64,000 nucleotides of DNA from Rickettsia endosymbiont of Culicoides impunctatus (GTDB lineage: Bacteria > Pseudomonadota > Alphaproteobacteria > Rickettsiales > Rickettsiaceae): contig CP084573.1 in NCBI GenBank assembly GCA_020410785.1, positions 434,001 through 498,000 of the forward strand. The letters are read 5' to 3'. Position numbers and translations under genes: made by a program. Shown in pieces: positions 37,108 to 46,061 of this stretch. The stretch's first letter is position 1. Each line of letters opens with the position of its first letter. The notes beneath the pieces were generated by a model that saw only the letters and a program-made list of their open reading frames with translations, searched no databases and had not been told where the DNA came from.

Positions 37108-38511
37108 TCATTCCTTAGCGTCATTATACAATAACCTAGCAATAGCATTTTCTTTACCAATTATAGCAATAATTTCAAAAACACTTGGAGAAGTAATCAT
37201 ACCTGTCATTAAAGACCTAATGGGTGGCATGATATCTGCAAGTTTAATATTATTATCCTTGGCAATTTCTTTAAATTTTATTTGAATTGAGTCTTTATCA
37301 AAATTTGCTAAATTCTCCAATTCCTTTATAATTTGATCCAACAAATTTTTATCACAATTATTGATTAGTTCTTTAGCTTCCTCAGAGTAAATAATAGGAA
37401 CATTAATCAAATAAATCCTAGCTAGTTTTGCTAATTCGACTAAACTGGTACTTCTTATTTTCAAACTTGGCATTGCTTGCCTAATATATTCCTTTTCTTT
37501 CTCAGTAACTTGATAATTTTCTTGTAAACTCTGACAAGTCATTTCTGTTAATGTTTGGTCATCAAGCTGACGTAAATAATGAGAATTTAAACTATCCATT
37601 TTGGCAAAATCAAGACGAGCTGGCGATTTACCTAGCCCATCAAGGTTAAACCATTCTATAGCTTGGGATCTTGAAATAATCTCGTCATCCTTATGACTCC
37701 AGCCTAATCTTAGTAAATAATTGCACAAACTATCAGGTAAATACCCCATATCTTGGTAAGCCTTTACTCCAAGAGCCCCATGTCTTTTAGATAATTTTGC
37801 TCCGTCAGTTCCGTGTATTAACGGTATATGTACCATATGTGGTACAGACCAGCCAAAAGCTTGATAAAGTATTTTTTGACGAGCAGCATTAGTTAAATGG
37901 TCATCCCCCCTAATAATATGGCTAATCTGCATATCGTGATCATCCACCACTACCGCTAACATATAGGTAGCAGTACCGTCACTACGTAACAACACCATAT
38001 CATCAAGGTGCGAGTTTTCAATAGTTACATCCCCTTGCAAAGCATCATGGATAATGGTATGACCAGTTCTTGGAGCTTTCAGGCGGATAACTGGGATATT
38101 CTTCTGCTCCTGCAAATTAGAAGGTGGCACATCCCGCCAAGGACTTTCGAACAAAAAATGTTGTTTATTAGCTATGGCGTTATTTCTCTGCCTATCTATT
38201 TCTTGTTGGGGGGTAAAGCAATAATAAGCTTTTCCTTGATCTAGTAATTTCAGAGCAGCTTTTTTGTATAAATCATTTCTTTTAGACTGAAAAACTACTT
38301 CTCCATCCCAGTTTAAACCAAGCCATTTCAAGCCGGAAAATATAGCATCTACTGCATCTTTGGTTGATCTTGCTTGATCAGTATCCTCAATTCGCAGCAA
38401 AAATTTACCGTTATGGTGCTTAGCAAATAAATAATTAAACAATGCCGTCCTTGCTCCGCCAATATGCAAAAAGCCAGTAGGAGATGGAGCGAATCTAGTA
38501 ATTACAGTCAT
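37108..38511 (-). CDS. gltX: Glutamyl-tRNA synthetase
   Basis: A 467-residue class I synthetase: RFAPSPTGFLHIGGARTALF (HIGH motif) at the start, FLLRIEDTDQARS, and AKLSKRHGALGV (KMSKS equivalent). Alphaproteobacteria often have two GltX copies, one making Glu-tRNA-Gln for the amidotransferase; which copy this is cannot be told. Translationally close to the DUF6314-like gene, whose ATG is 4 bp after this stop. Confidence 0.95.
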   Translation of the reverse strand: MTVITRFAPSPTGFLHIGGARTALFNYLFAKHHNGKFLLRIEDTDQARSTKDAVDAIFSGLKWLGLNWDGEVVFQSKRNDLYKKAALKLLDQGKAYYCFTPQQEIDRQRNNAIANKQHFLFESPWRDVPPSNLQEQKNIPVIRLKAPRTGHTIIHDALQGDVTIENSHLDDMVLLRSDGTATYMLAVVVDDHDMQISHIIRGDDHLTNAARQKILYQAFGWSVPHMVHIPLIHGTDGAKLSKRHGALGVKAYQDMGYLPDSLCNYLLRLGWSHKDDEIISRSQAIEWFNLDGLGKSPARLDFAKMDSLNSHYLRQLDDQTLTEMTCQSLQENYQVTEKEKEYIRQAMPSLKIRSTSLVELAKLARIYLINVPIIYSEEAKELINNCDKNLLDQIIKELENLANFDKDSIQIKFKEIAKDNNIKLADIMPPIRSLMTGMITSPSVFEIIAIIGKENAIARLLYNDAKE

Positions 38512-38519
38512 ATTTTCCT

Positions 38520-39269
38520 TTATTTAGTTAAGTAAGCAAAATAATTTACATCTATATCATCACTCAACTGCCAACGTCCATTAACGATATTATAGGTTAA
38601 GCCTTTGAGTTCTTTAAGCCCAATATTATTATCATTGAACATCGAGTAAATTTCCGATGGTTTAAGAAATTTATTATGATCATGAGTGTTTTTGGGTACC
38701 CAATTAAGTAGGTATTCTGCCATCAAAATAGCTAGCATATAGGATTTTACCGTACGATTAATCGTTGAAATTATAATCATACCATTTGGTTTTACTAAAC
38801 TAGCCAGGTTTTTTATAAAATCACCAGGATTATCTATATGCTCTATTACTTCTAAACACAGCACCACATCATACTTATACTGTTTTTTATTTAAATCATC
38901 TGAATATACTAATTCTTCAACAGTGGATTTAAGATATTGTATATTCAAATTTTGTTCCGAGGCATGCTGTACTGCAATATCTATATTACTTTGCAGAGCA
39001 TCTATGCCAGTAACTATACCATTTAGTTTACAGAGAGCCGAGGTAATTAATCCCCCGCCACATCCTACATCTAGAATTTCTAAATTTGAACAAGGTAATA
39101 GGTCATCCTGTACGTTAAAATGCTCTTTTATCTTATCTACTATATAACCAATACGAATTGGATTTATTTTATGAAGAATTTTAAATTCTCCATCTTCCTG
39201 CCACCATTGGTTAGAAATCTTACTAAATTTTTCTAACTCTATTTGATTAATAGAAGATTTTGTAGACAT
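38520..39269 (-). CDS. ubiG: Ubiquinone biosynthesis O-methyltransferase
   Basis: A 249-residue SAM methyltransferase of ubiquinone synthesis. ISNQWWQEDGEFKILHKINP is the UbiG N-terminal mark, motif I is ILDVGCGGGLITSALCK, and VLCLEVIEHIDNPGDF and NRTVKSYMLAI follow. Lies 8 bp upstream of gltX on the same strand. Length typical. Confidence 0.95.
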   Translation of the reverse strand: MSTKSSINQIELEKFSKISNQWWQEDGEFKILHKINPIRIGYIVDKIKEHFNVQDDLLPCSNLEILDVGCGGGLITSALCKLNGIVTGIDALQSNIDIAVQHASEQNLNIQYLKSTVEELVYSDDLNKKQYKYDVVLCLEVIEHIDNPGDFIKNLASLVKPNGMIIISTINRTVKSYMLAILMAEYLLNWVPKNTHDHNKFLKPSEIYSMFNDNNIGLKELKGLTYNIVNGRWQLSDDIDVNYFAYLTK

Positions 39270-39299
39270 ATTCCTTTACTGGTTATAATATTACTAATA

Positions 39300-39465
39300 T
39301 TATAACTAACCCGAACAAGTTCTAGAATCCCAGACGTCATTGCGAGGAGGCGTAAGCCGACGAAGCAATCCATATTTCTAGTACTTTTATGGATTGCCAC
39401 GTCGCCGCTTTGCGGCTCCTCGCTAATAGACATGGTAATACTAATCTGGTTAGCTATACAATAAT
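39300..39465. repeat. Palindromic element, family B with TAGCTAACC-type ends
   Basis: A family B core (GACGTCATTGCGAGGAGGCG ... GCGGCTCCTCGCTAATAGAC) flanked by ATAACTAACCCGAACAAG and its partial inverse CTAATCTGGTTAGCTAT. The same outer motif is present at 52596-52612 and 57042-57060. It lies between ubiG and znuB. Confidence 0.75.
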
Positions 39466-39530
39466 ATATACCACAAAAATAATTAAGCACTAAGTGCTAT
39501 TCTCAACTTATTTATTAAAAATCGTATTAA

Positions 39531-40319
39531 ATGCCTCTAATAATATTAACTATAATTCTAATCAGTTTAATTTTTGCTCCCCTTGGTTGTCTAAGTTTAT
39601 GGAAGAAATATATTTATTTTGGTGATGGTCTGTCGCATGCAAGTTTACTGGCTGGAAGTATTAGTATTCTGATCCATTTGCCTGTTGTTTATTCGGGGTT
39701 AGTTGTCGCTATTATTTTTGCTATCTTAGTATTCACCCTAAAAAATAGGTCAGGTGGCAGTAGTGTAGTAATTTTGGTATCAAATTTTATGTTATCTTTG
39801 GCTTTGGTAATAAGTTATATGTATCCATTACAGATTAAAATCACTAGCCTATTATTTGGCGATATTTTATCTAGCTCTTTAAATGATATATTGATTTTAT
39901 CAAGCATATTTGTGTCAGTTATTTTTTTCATTTGCTATTTCTACCGTCAAATTATTCTAATTGTAATTAATAGAGATATTGCTCAAATTAAAGGAATAAA
40001 AGTAAGAACCATTGAATTGGCATTTTTGTTACTTTTATCTTTATCAGTATTCTCAACTATTAAAATTGTTGGAGCACTGCTCGTCACTAGTATCTTGCTA
40101 ATTCCAGCCATGACGGCTAGGATGATTTCTAGTAACCCTGCTCAAATGATTATCAATTCAGTTATCATAGCTTTAACTGTAAATTTCCTTGGTTTAACAG
40201 CATCATTATACCTTGATGTACCAATTACACCAATAATTACTGTAATAAATACCATGGTTTATTGTTTGTTCTATATAATTTCACGAGCAAACAAAGTAGG
40301 CTTTTCTAGATCATGGTAA
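39531..40319 (+). CDS. znuB: Zinc/manganese ABC transporter permease (ZnuB-like)
   Basis: A 262-residue ABC-3 family permease with about 8 helices. FGDGLSHASLLAG near residue 30 is the conserved Gly-Asp-x-Leu-Ser-His loop and GALLVTSILLIPAMTARM the cytoplasmic coupling region. It would form the channel of a high-affinity zinc importer; ZnuA and ZnuC are not next to it, as in other rickettsiae. Start ATG 39531 lacks a strong Shine-Dalgarno. Confidence 0.9.
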   Translation: MPLIILTIILISLIFAPLGCLSLWKKYIYFGDGLSHASLLAGSISILIHLPVVYSGLVVAIIFAILVFTLKNRSGGSSVVILVSNFMLSLALVISYMYPLQIKITSLLFGDILSSSLNDILILSSIFVSVIFFICYFYRQIILIVINRDIAQIKGIKVRTIELAFLLLLSLSVFSTIKIVGALLVTSILLIPAMTARMISSNPAQMIINSVIIALTVNFLGLTASLYLDVPITPIITVINTMVYCLFYIISRANKVGFSRSW

Positions 40320-40381
40320 TTATCAATAAAATGTTATTAATGGACAGATTAAATTATTTAATATATAGCTAACCCAAATAG

Positions 40382-41464
40382 CTATGCGACTCCTTTGTGT
40401 GGATAATTTCCAGATTTTTTTGTCAATTGTTCAAAATGCAATAGCCCATAGGCAAAACCGATGATTGTAGGAATCATAATACACCATAATCCCCAATTGC
40501 CAAAATATTCAATAAGATAGACAAAACTAAAAGAGGTAATAACAAACATTAAAGCCCGAGATAAAGCGAATGTCATAGTAGCACAAGTAAAACGTTTAAA
40601 TACAGGAAAGCTTTTATAACAAATGGAAACAGCAGGACCTAAGCATCCACGAAGTAAGACCATAAAGAATTGAATCAAGAATAATTGGTAAGGAGAATTA
40701 ACATTATTCAATAAATATGGACAAAAGATGATAAAAATAGAAAATATTATAAGTATAATTCGCACAGTTAATAACGGATATACTTTTAAACTTAAATAAG
40801 TTAATATTAACATGACTAACAGCTCTATTATACAGACAATAAAATTATGATGAATGACCTCAGGCATTGTATAACCAAAGCTAGTTTTCAAAATATTACC
40901 ACAATGTATATACGTAAAATAAAAACATACCGGTGCAGCACATTGTAATAAAAAGAAAGATATTAATGTTTTCTTATTAACTTTTGCTTGCCAAAGGGGA
41001 TTGTCTTTTAATACAGTTGGATCTGTATTAATTCTTTCAAAAACTCTTTTTATTCGACATTTGGCATCAGCAAATTCTGGTACTTCTCTAAGTTTTTTTC
41101 TCGCAACAGAACCAACCAATGCAATTACTGCACCAATCCAAAATGCCAGACGCCAGTTAAAACCATGAGAAGTAACAAGTGATGCAATCCCTAAAGCACA
41201 TAACGACCCTATGACACAGGAAACCCATATTAATCCTATAACTGTATATTGAACTGGTGGATTAATCATTTCAGTTAAATAAAGTTGTGCCCCTGTCACC
41301 TCTCCTATAGAAGAGATAGCTTGAACAGCACGGCAAATTATCGCTATCCAAGCTGCCATGCTTCCTATCTGAGCATAAGTAGGCAGATTAGCCATAACAA
41401 AACATGATGCAGACATTAAAAAAGTTGTAATGATCACTGTTGACTTACGAGGCCTTCTAGCCAC
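40382..41464 (-). pseudogene. ProP-like MFS transporter, N-terminus removed by the Tn3 transposon
   Basis: The frame carries ten or so helices of a rickettsial ProP-type (proline/betaine) MFS transporter: GEVTGAQLYLTEMINPPVQY, NWRLAFWIGAVIALVG, REVPEF and later segments. It begins with GTG in the transposon inverted repeat and passes at once into KSTVIITTFLMSASCFVM, which is family sequence after the GRR loop between helices 2 and 3. About 70-90 N-terminal residues are missing, and they do not lie on the other side of the transposon. The remainder is unlikely to work as a transporter. Confidence 0.8.
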
Positions 41465-42182
41465 AAACCCTCCAAATTTCCGACAAAGTGTTTGTTAAGT
41501 GGTTTGTAATTTTTTTCTTTAAGTTTCTCTTGTTAATATAAGTATTAAGTGCAATGTGGTTGGTATATTCAAGCACACTAGAAATTTTACGGACTGAAAG
41601 ACCATAGTCCAATAATTCTTTGATTTTTTCCGCATGTTTATCAAATTTACTTTTTTGAATTGTTCCTTTTGGTTTTCCTAAAATTTGTCCTTGTCTTTTC
41701 TTGGAAGCCAATGCTTCTTTTGTTCTCAAGCTGATTAAGTCTCGTTCTAACTCAGAAAACAATGAGAAAAGCGTCAATGTAACCTTTGAATTTATGTCTT
41801 GTTGGCTGATATCTAAGTTTTGTTTCAAAACGATAACGCGAATATTACGCTTCGCTAAAGAGTTTACTATGGTAATAACCTCTGTAGTGCTTCTTCCGAG
41901 TCGGCTGAGTTCGGTAACAAGCAATATATCACCGTCATTTAACATACTCAGCAGTTCATCAATACGCCTTTGTTTACTACTCTTTCTTGATGAAATGGTG
42001 ATTTCGACAAATTCGTCGATAGACAGAGATTTCTTTCTGGCAAATTCAAGCAATTCTAGTTTTTGATGATTTAAATCTTGCTTGTCTGTAGATGCTCGCA
42101 AATAAGCAACAATTTTACCCATTAAAACGCCTTGTTAAGTTATAACCAAATTACAGTAAAAAATAATACATCTTGTATATAG
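41451..42182 (-). repeat. 732-bp inverted repeat, left arm
   Basis: Matches 45330-46061 in inverse orientation, identical wherever compared, including the whole tnpR gene. The match ends inside the res region, at the sequence CTATATACAAG of the minus strand. Confidence 0.85.
41457..42122 (-). CDS. tnpR: Serine site-specific recombinase (Tn3 resolvase), left copy
   Basis: A 221-residue serine resolvase. The catalytic Ser is in VAYLRASTDKQ (residue 11), then ELSRLGRSTTEV (motif with Arg for phosphate activation) and LFSELERDLISLRTKEAL (E-helix). Its DNA-binding C-terminal domain includes LLDYGLSVRKISSVL and the last codons are in the transposon inverted repeat. It would resolve cointegrates at res between itself and tnpA. 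It has an identical twin at 45390-46055, so this transposon carries two resolvase genes. Confidence 0.93.
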   Translation of the reverse strand: MGKIVAYLRASTDKQDLNHQKLELLEFARKKSLSIDEFVEITISSRKSSKQRRIDELLSMLNDGDILLVTELSRLGRSTTEVITIVNSLAKRNIRVIVLKQNLDISQQDINSKVTLTLFSLFSELERDLISLRTKEALASKKRQGQILGKPKGTIQKSKFDKHAEKIKELLDYGLSVRKISSVLEYTNHIALNTYINKRNLKKKITNHLTNTLSEIWRVCG

Positions 42183-42216
42183 TTTTTAATGTGTATTATA
42201 TATTCATTTCGCACGT
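42123..42216. promoter_or_regulatory. Putative res site and divergent promoter region
   Basis: The AT-rich gap between tnpR and tnpA contains the dyad AATACATCTTGTAT / ATGTGTATTAT around 42164-42200, as expected of resolvase-binding subsites. The right-hand copy of tnpR preserves only the tnpR-proximal part, up to 42182. Subsite boundaries are not resolved by eye. Confidence 0.5.
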
Positions 42217-45200
42217 GTGACAACGCCCATTATGAATAATACAAAAAACAACACTCTTATGTCATCACCAGACAAAAGACTTTCCATTATGTCGGATCTG
42301 GAAGAATTTGCATTTTATGGATTTCCTGATTTTGACGACCAACAGCGTTTGAATTACTTTGTGTTTACTCCTGAAGAATGGGAAGTCATATTACAGGGCT
42401 CTTCAATGGAGGCTCAAGTTTACGCTGCTATACAAATGGGATACTTCAAAGCAAAACATATCTTTTTTCGTTTTTCGTTTCATAAGGTTCCACAAGATGA
42501 TCTACGCTTCATTTTAACTCACTGTTTTACCAATCAAACACTTCAGGCTTTCAACATCACCAAATATGAGCACTACCGCGTCTGTGACTCAATTATCAAA
42601 TTATTTAGCTACAAGCCTTGGTCAAAAGAGTTTTTGCCAAAGCTCTATGATCGAGCAAGGCTTAGCGTTAAACGGGAGATTGCGCATGAATTATTAGCAT
42701 TTTTACAATCTGCAAAGATTGTTCGCCCAGGCTACTCAACTTTACAAAAAATTATCAGCCACATTCTTGTCGAAGAACGCAAGCGCCTAAAATATTGTTT
42801 ATATTCAGTACTTACAGATGAATACAAACAAAGTCTCAAACAACTTATTAAAAATGAAAACACTCTTTCAGAGCTAGCGGCTCTCAAACAAGATCCTAAA
42901 AGTTTTGGTTCGACAATGATGAACATTGAATGCAGAAAGCATACCCTATTGAAACCACTGCATAATTTTGCCAAAACTATTTTACCAGTCCTAGAAATTT
43001 CTGCGCAAAATATTGCCACTTACGCAAGCCTTGCCAATTATTACACAATCTATGATTTAGAACGATTTGACGATGAACGAACCTATCTCTATCTGTTGTG
43101 CTACGCGTTTAAACGTTATCAACAAATCAGCGATAATTTGATTGATGCCTTTAGCTTTCAAGTTAATAAACTAGAAAAAGAAACCAAAGCAAAAGCAGAT
43201 GCCTATAGCGATGAGGAGCCAGATGACAAGGAGAAACAGGTGGGACAACTCATCTTGTTATATGTAGATGATAAATTAAGCGATTCTATGGAGTTAGGAG
43301 ACGCGCGTAAAAAAGCGTTCGAGATTTTACCGAAAGAATCCATTCGCACTATTGGCGAAAAAATGATCAAAAAACACAAACCAAAACGCAAACAGCTTAT
43401 TATGTGGCAAGAAAGAGACAGGGCTGTAGCACGCTATAAGCATCACTTGCGTTCCCTTTTGCTCGCCACAGATTTTAAAAGCCAGCATGCCGATAACCCT
43501 TTATTAAAAGCTATTCAGTGGATGAAGGAAGTTTTTGCTAAACAGCAATCGCTTACTCAACAACACAGCAAACATTTCCCGCGGGACTTCATATCAAAAC
43601 GATTGGAGCCTTATTTGTTAATAGATGATAAAAATGGTGAGTCGACTATTCGAGCAAATCGCTATGAAATAGCCGTGTATTGCCAAATTACCAAACAAAT
43701 AGAAACAGGTGCACTCTATATTGACGACAGCGTGCGTCATCGTCCTTTTGCGCACGATCTTGTATCCCTTGAGGAGAAGAAGCATATCTTAGACGCGCTT
43801 GCAATTCCGTGGATCAAAACACCATGTGACTCACAACTTGATTTACTTTTTAAAGAACTTGATACCCTGTGGATCGAGGTTAATCATAGCTTAAAACAAG
43901 GCACATTGAAACATCTAAAATATAACCACACAAAACAGGAAGTGCTGTGGGTTAAGCCAAGGACTGTTAATGAAGAAGAAACCTTAGAAAAACAGACTTT
44001 TTATGGTAAACTACCAGTTTGTGACTTGAGCGATGTCTTGCAATTTGTTAATGATAAGTGCCACTTTCTATCAGTACTCACTCCTTTACAGCCCCTTTAT
44101 ATCAAACAGAAGGTAGATTTTAATAACTTAATTGCGGTCATGATTTCCCAAGCCACCAATATTGGTAATCATAAAATGGCACAAACCAGTGATTGTGTTT
44201 ATCATATCCTTGAATCTACCTATAAACAGTATATGAGGCTTGTCACTCTTAAAAAAGCCAATGCAATTATTGCCAATCATATCACCAATTTAAGTATTTT
44301 TCCTCATTATACCTTTGATCTTAATGTACTTTATGGCGCTGTCGACGGACAAAAGTTTGAAGCCCTAACACCCACAACTAAAGCACGGTACTCGCGAAAA
44401 TATTTTAAAAAAGGTCGTGGGGTAGTTGCATATACAATGCTATCCAATTACGTGCCAATTAACTCAGACGTGATTGGCGCTCACGAGCACGAAAGTAATT
44501 TTGTGTTTGATATTTGGTATAACAACACATCTCTGATTAACCCAACGGTTATTACTGGTGACATGCACAGCGTCAATAAAGCTAACTTTGCGCTTTTCCA
44601 TATGTTTGGCAGTGAATTAAGACCAAGGTTTACAAATCTAAAAAGTGAACTAAACAATGTATATGGGACAAAGGATCCGGCTTCCTATGTAAATTTTCTA
44701 GTTCAGCCAATTGGTATAATTGATCGTCAGTTGATAATAGATGAAAAAGATAATATAGACCGTATTATTGCTACTCTAGCTTTAAAAGAAATGAGCCAAA
44801 GTACGCTGATTAAAAAGCTTTGCGCGCTTTCTACGAACAACAAGACAAGAAAAGCTCTTTTTGAGTTCAACAAATTAATCAGAAGTATTTATACATTGAA
44901 ATGCATTTTAGATCCTAAAATCCTTGAGAATGCGCATAGATCACAAAATAGGCTTGAATCCTACCATACATTACGTGGAGCTATTGCCAAGGTTAGCGGT
45001 AGAAAAGCTTTGCTGGGACGCACTGATCTTGAAATGGAAATTAGCAACCAGTGTGGTCTATTAATTGCAAGCGCCATTATTTATTACAATGCTTCAATTC
45101 ATTCCCACCTGCTCAACAAAAATCCAAATAACAAAAAGGTACTAAAATTTCTTAGAAAATTATCCCCCGCCGCTTGGCAGCATATCCACTTTACCGGTTA

Positions 45201-45270
45201 CTTTAGTTTTTATGACAACAGAAGAAAAATAGACATCGATAAAATGCTAGAAGATATATTGCTTAACTGA
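42217..45270 (+). CDS. tnpA: Tn3-family transposase
   Basis: A 1017-residue DDE transposase of the Tn3 family, the usual size. The N-terminal part has the family-specific region (FVFTPEEWEVILQG; AAIQMGYFKAKHIFF). In the catalytic half are YGAVDGQKFE (first Asp), VITGDMHSVNKANF (second Asp, replacing the common TDTHGYT) and AHRSQNRLESYHTLRGAI (Glu). Start uncertain: GTG 42217, ATG 42232 and ATG 42259 are all possible. Codon use is G+C-richer than neighbours, which suggests arrival from outside the Rickettsiaceae. Appears intact. Confidence 0.92.
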   Translation: MTTPIMNNTKNNTLMSSPDKRLSIMSDLEEFAFYGFPDFDDQQRLNYFVFTPEEWEVILQGSSMEAQVYAAIQMGYFKAKHIFFRFSFHKVPQDDLRFILTHCFTNQTLQAFNITKYEHYRVCDSIIKLFSYKPWSKEFLPKLYDRARLSVKREIAHELLAFLQSAKIVRPGYSTLQKIISHILVEERKRLKYCLYSVLTDEYKQSLKQLIKNENTLSELAALKQDPKSFGSTMMNIECRKHTLLKPLHNFAKTILPVLEISAQNIATYASLANYYTIYDLERFDDERTYLYLLCYAFKRYQQISDNLIDAFSFQVNKLEKETKAKADAYSDEEPDDKEKQVGQLILLYVDDKLSDSMELGDARKKAFEILPKESIRTIGEKMIKKHKPKRKQLIMWQERDRAVARYKHHLRSLLLATDFKSQHADNPLLKAIQWMKEVFAKQQSLTQQHSKHFPRDFISKRLEPYLLIDDKNGESTIRANRYEIAVYCQITKQIETGALYIDDSVRHRPFAHDLVSLEEKKHILDALAIPWIKTPCDSQLDLLFKELDTLWIEVNHSLKQGTLKHLKYNHTKQEVLWVKPRTVNEEETLEKQTFYGKLPVCDLSDVLQFVNDKCHFLSVLTPLQPLYIKQKVDFNNLIAVMISQATNIGNHKMAQTSDCVYHILESTYKQYMRLVTLKKANAIIANHITNLSIFPHYTFDLNVLYGAVDGQKFEALTPTTKARYSRKYFKKGRGVVAYTMLSNYVPINSDVIGAHEHESNFVFDIWYNNTSLINPTVITGDMHSVNKANFALFHMFGSELRPRFTNLKSELNNVYGTKDPASYVNFLVQPIGIIDRQLIIDEKDNIDRIIATLALKEMSQSTLIKKLCALSTNNKTRKALFEFNKLIRSIYTLKCILDPKILENAHRSQNRLESYHTLRGAIAKVSGRKALLGRTDLEMEISNQCGLLIASAIIYYNASIHSHLLNKNPNNKKVLKFLRKLSPAAWQHIHFTGYFSFYDNRRKIDIDKMLEDILLN

Positions 45271-45290
45271 ACACTGACTTATACGCCTAA

Positions 45291-45330
45291 ACACTTTGTC
45301 GGAAATTTGGACGGTTTGTGGCTAGAAGGC
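45291..45330 (+). repeat. Right terminal inverted repeat of the Tn3 unit, now internal
   Basis: AACACTTTGTCGGAAATTTG then GACGGTTTGTGGCTAGAAGGC mirrors the left end at 41451-41491 with one difference. It abuts the truncated second copy of the res region at 45331. Confidence 0.85.
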
Positions 45331-46061
45331 TATATACAAGATGTATTATTTTTTACTGTAATTTGGTTATAACTTAACAAGGCGTTTTAATGGGTAAAAT
45401 TGTTGCTTATTTGCGAGCATCTACAGACAAGCAAGATTTAAATCATCAAAAACTAGAATTGCTTGAATTTGCCAGAAAGAAATCTCTGTCTATCGACGAA
45501 TTTGTCGAAATCACCATTTCATCAAGAAAGAGTAGTAAACAAAGGCGTATTGATGAACTGCTGAGTATGTTAAATGACGGTGATATATTGCTTGTTACCG
45601 AACTCAGCCGACTCGGAAGAAGCACTACAGAGGTTATTACCATAGTAAACTCTTTAGCGAAACGTAATATTCGCGTTATCGTTTTGAAACAAAACTTAGA
45701 TATCAGCCAACAAGACATAAATTCAAAGGTTACATTGACGCTTTTCTCATTGTTTTCTGAGTTAGAACGAGACTTAATCAGCTTGAGAACAAAAGAAGCA
45801 TTGGCTTCCAAGAAAAGACAAGGACAAATTTTAGGAAAACCAAAAGGAACAATTCAAAAAAGTAAATTTGATAAACATGCGGAAAAAATCAAAGAATTAT
45901 TGGACTATGGTCTTTCAGTCCGTAAAATTTCTAGTGTGCTTGAATATACCAACCACATTGCACTTAATACTTATATTAACAAGAGAAACTTAAAGAAAAA
46001 AATTACAAACCACTTAACAAACACTTTGTCGGAAATTTGGAGGGTTTGTGGCTAGAAGGCC
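45330..46061 (+). repeat. 732-bp inverted repeat, right arm (truncated second transposon copy)
   Basis: Partial res, complete tnpR and terminal repeat, in inverse orientation to 41451-42182. It adds a second outer end (to 46061) to the transposon without tnpA. Confidence 0.85.
45390..46055 (+). CDS. tnpR: Serine site-specific recombinase (Tn3 resolvase), right copy
   Basis: Same 221 residues as the copy at 41457-42122, with Ser11 in YLRASTDKQ. Its promoter side is the shortened res, and its 3' end overlaps the truncated NB-ARC gene. Full identity implies that the duplication is recent or is kept alike by gene conversion between inverted arms. Confidence 0.93.
   Translation: MGKIVAYLRASTDKQDLNHQKLELLEFARKKSLSIDEFVEITISSRKSSKQRRIDELLSMLNDGDILLVTELSRLGRSTTEVITIVNSLAKRNIRVIVLKQNLDISQQDINSKVTLTLFSLFSELERDLISLRTKEALASKKRQGQILGKPKGTIQKSKFDKHAEKIKELLDYGLSVRKISSVLEYTNHIALNTYINKRNLKKKITNHLTNTLSEIWRVCG

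Larger units (their letters stand above)
41451..45330 (+). mobile_element. Tn3-family transposon, complete unit
   Basis: Ends are ~40-bp inverted repeats: GGCCTTCTAGCCACAAACCC... from 41451 and, inverted, up to 45330 (one mismatch in the region TCC/GTC). Inside are divergent tnpR (-) and tnpA (+) with a res region between, the Tn3 subgroup arrangement. Directly attached at the right is an inverted copy of the left part (45330-46061). No 5-bp target duplication is visible at 41451/46061. Confidence 0.85.

Noticed and set aside
39239-39490. 83-codon minus frame upstream of ubiG
   Set aside because: Spans a family B element and the region before ubiG; no plausible N-terminus or homology.
41701-42066. 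121-codon frame opposite tnpR (and its twin at 45446-45811)
   Set aside because: Antisense shadow of the resolvase, duplicated only because tnpR is duplicated.
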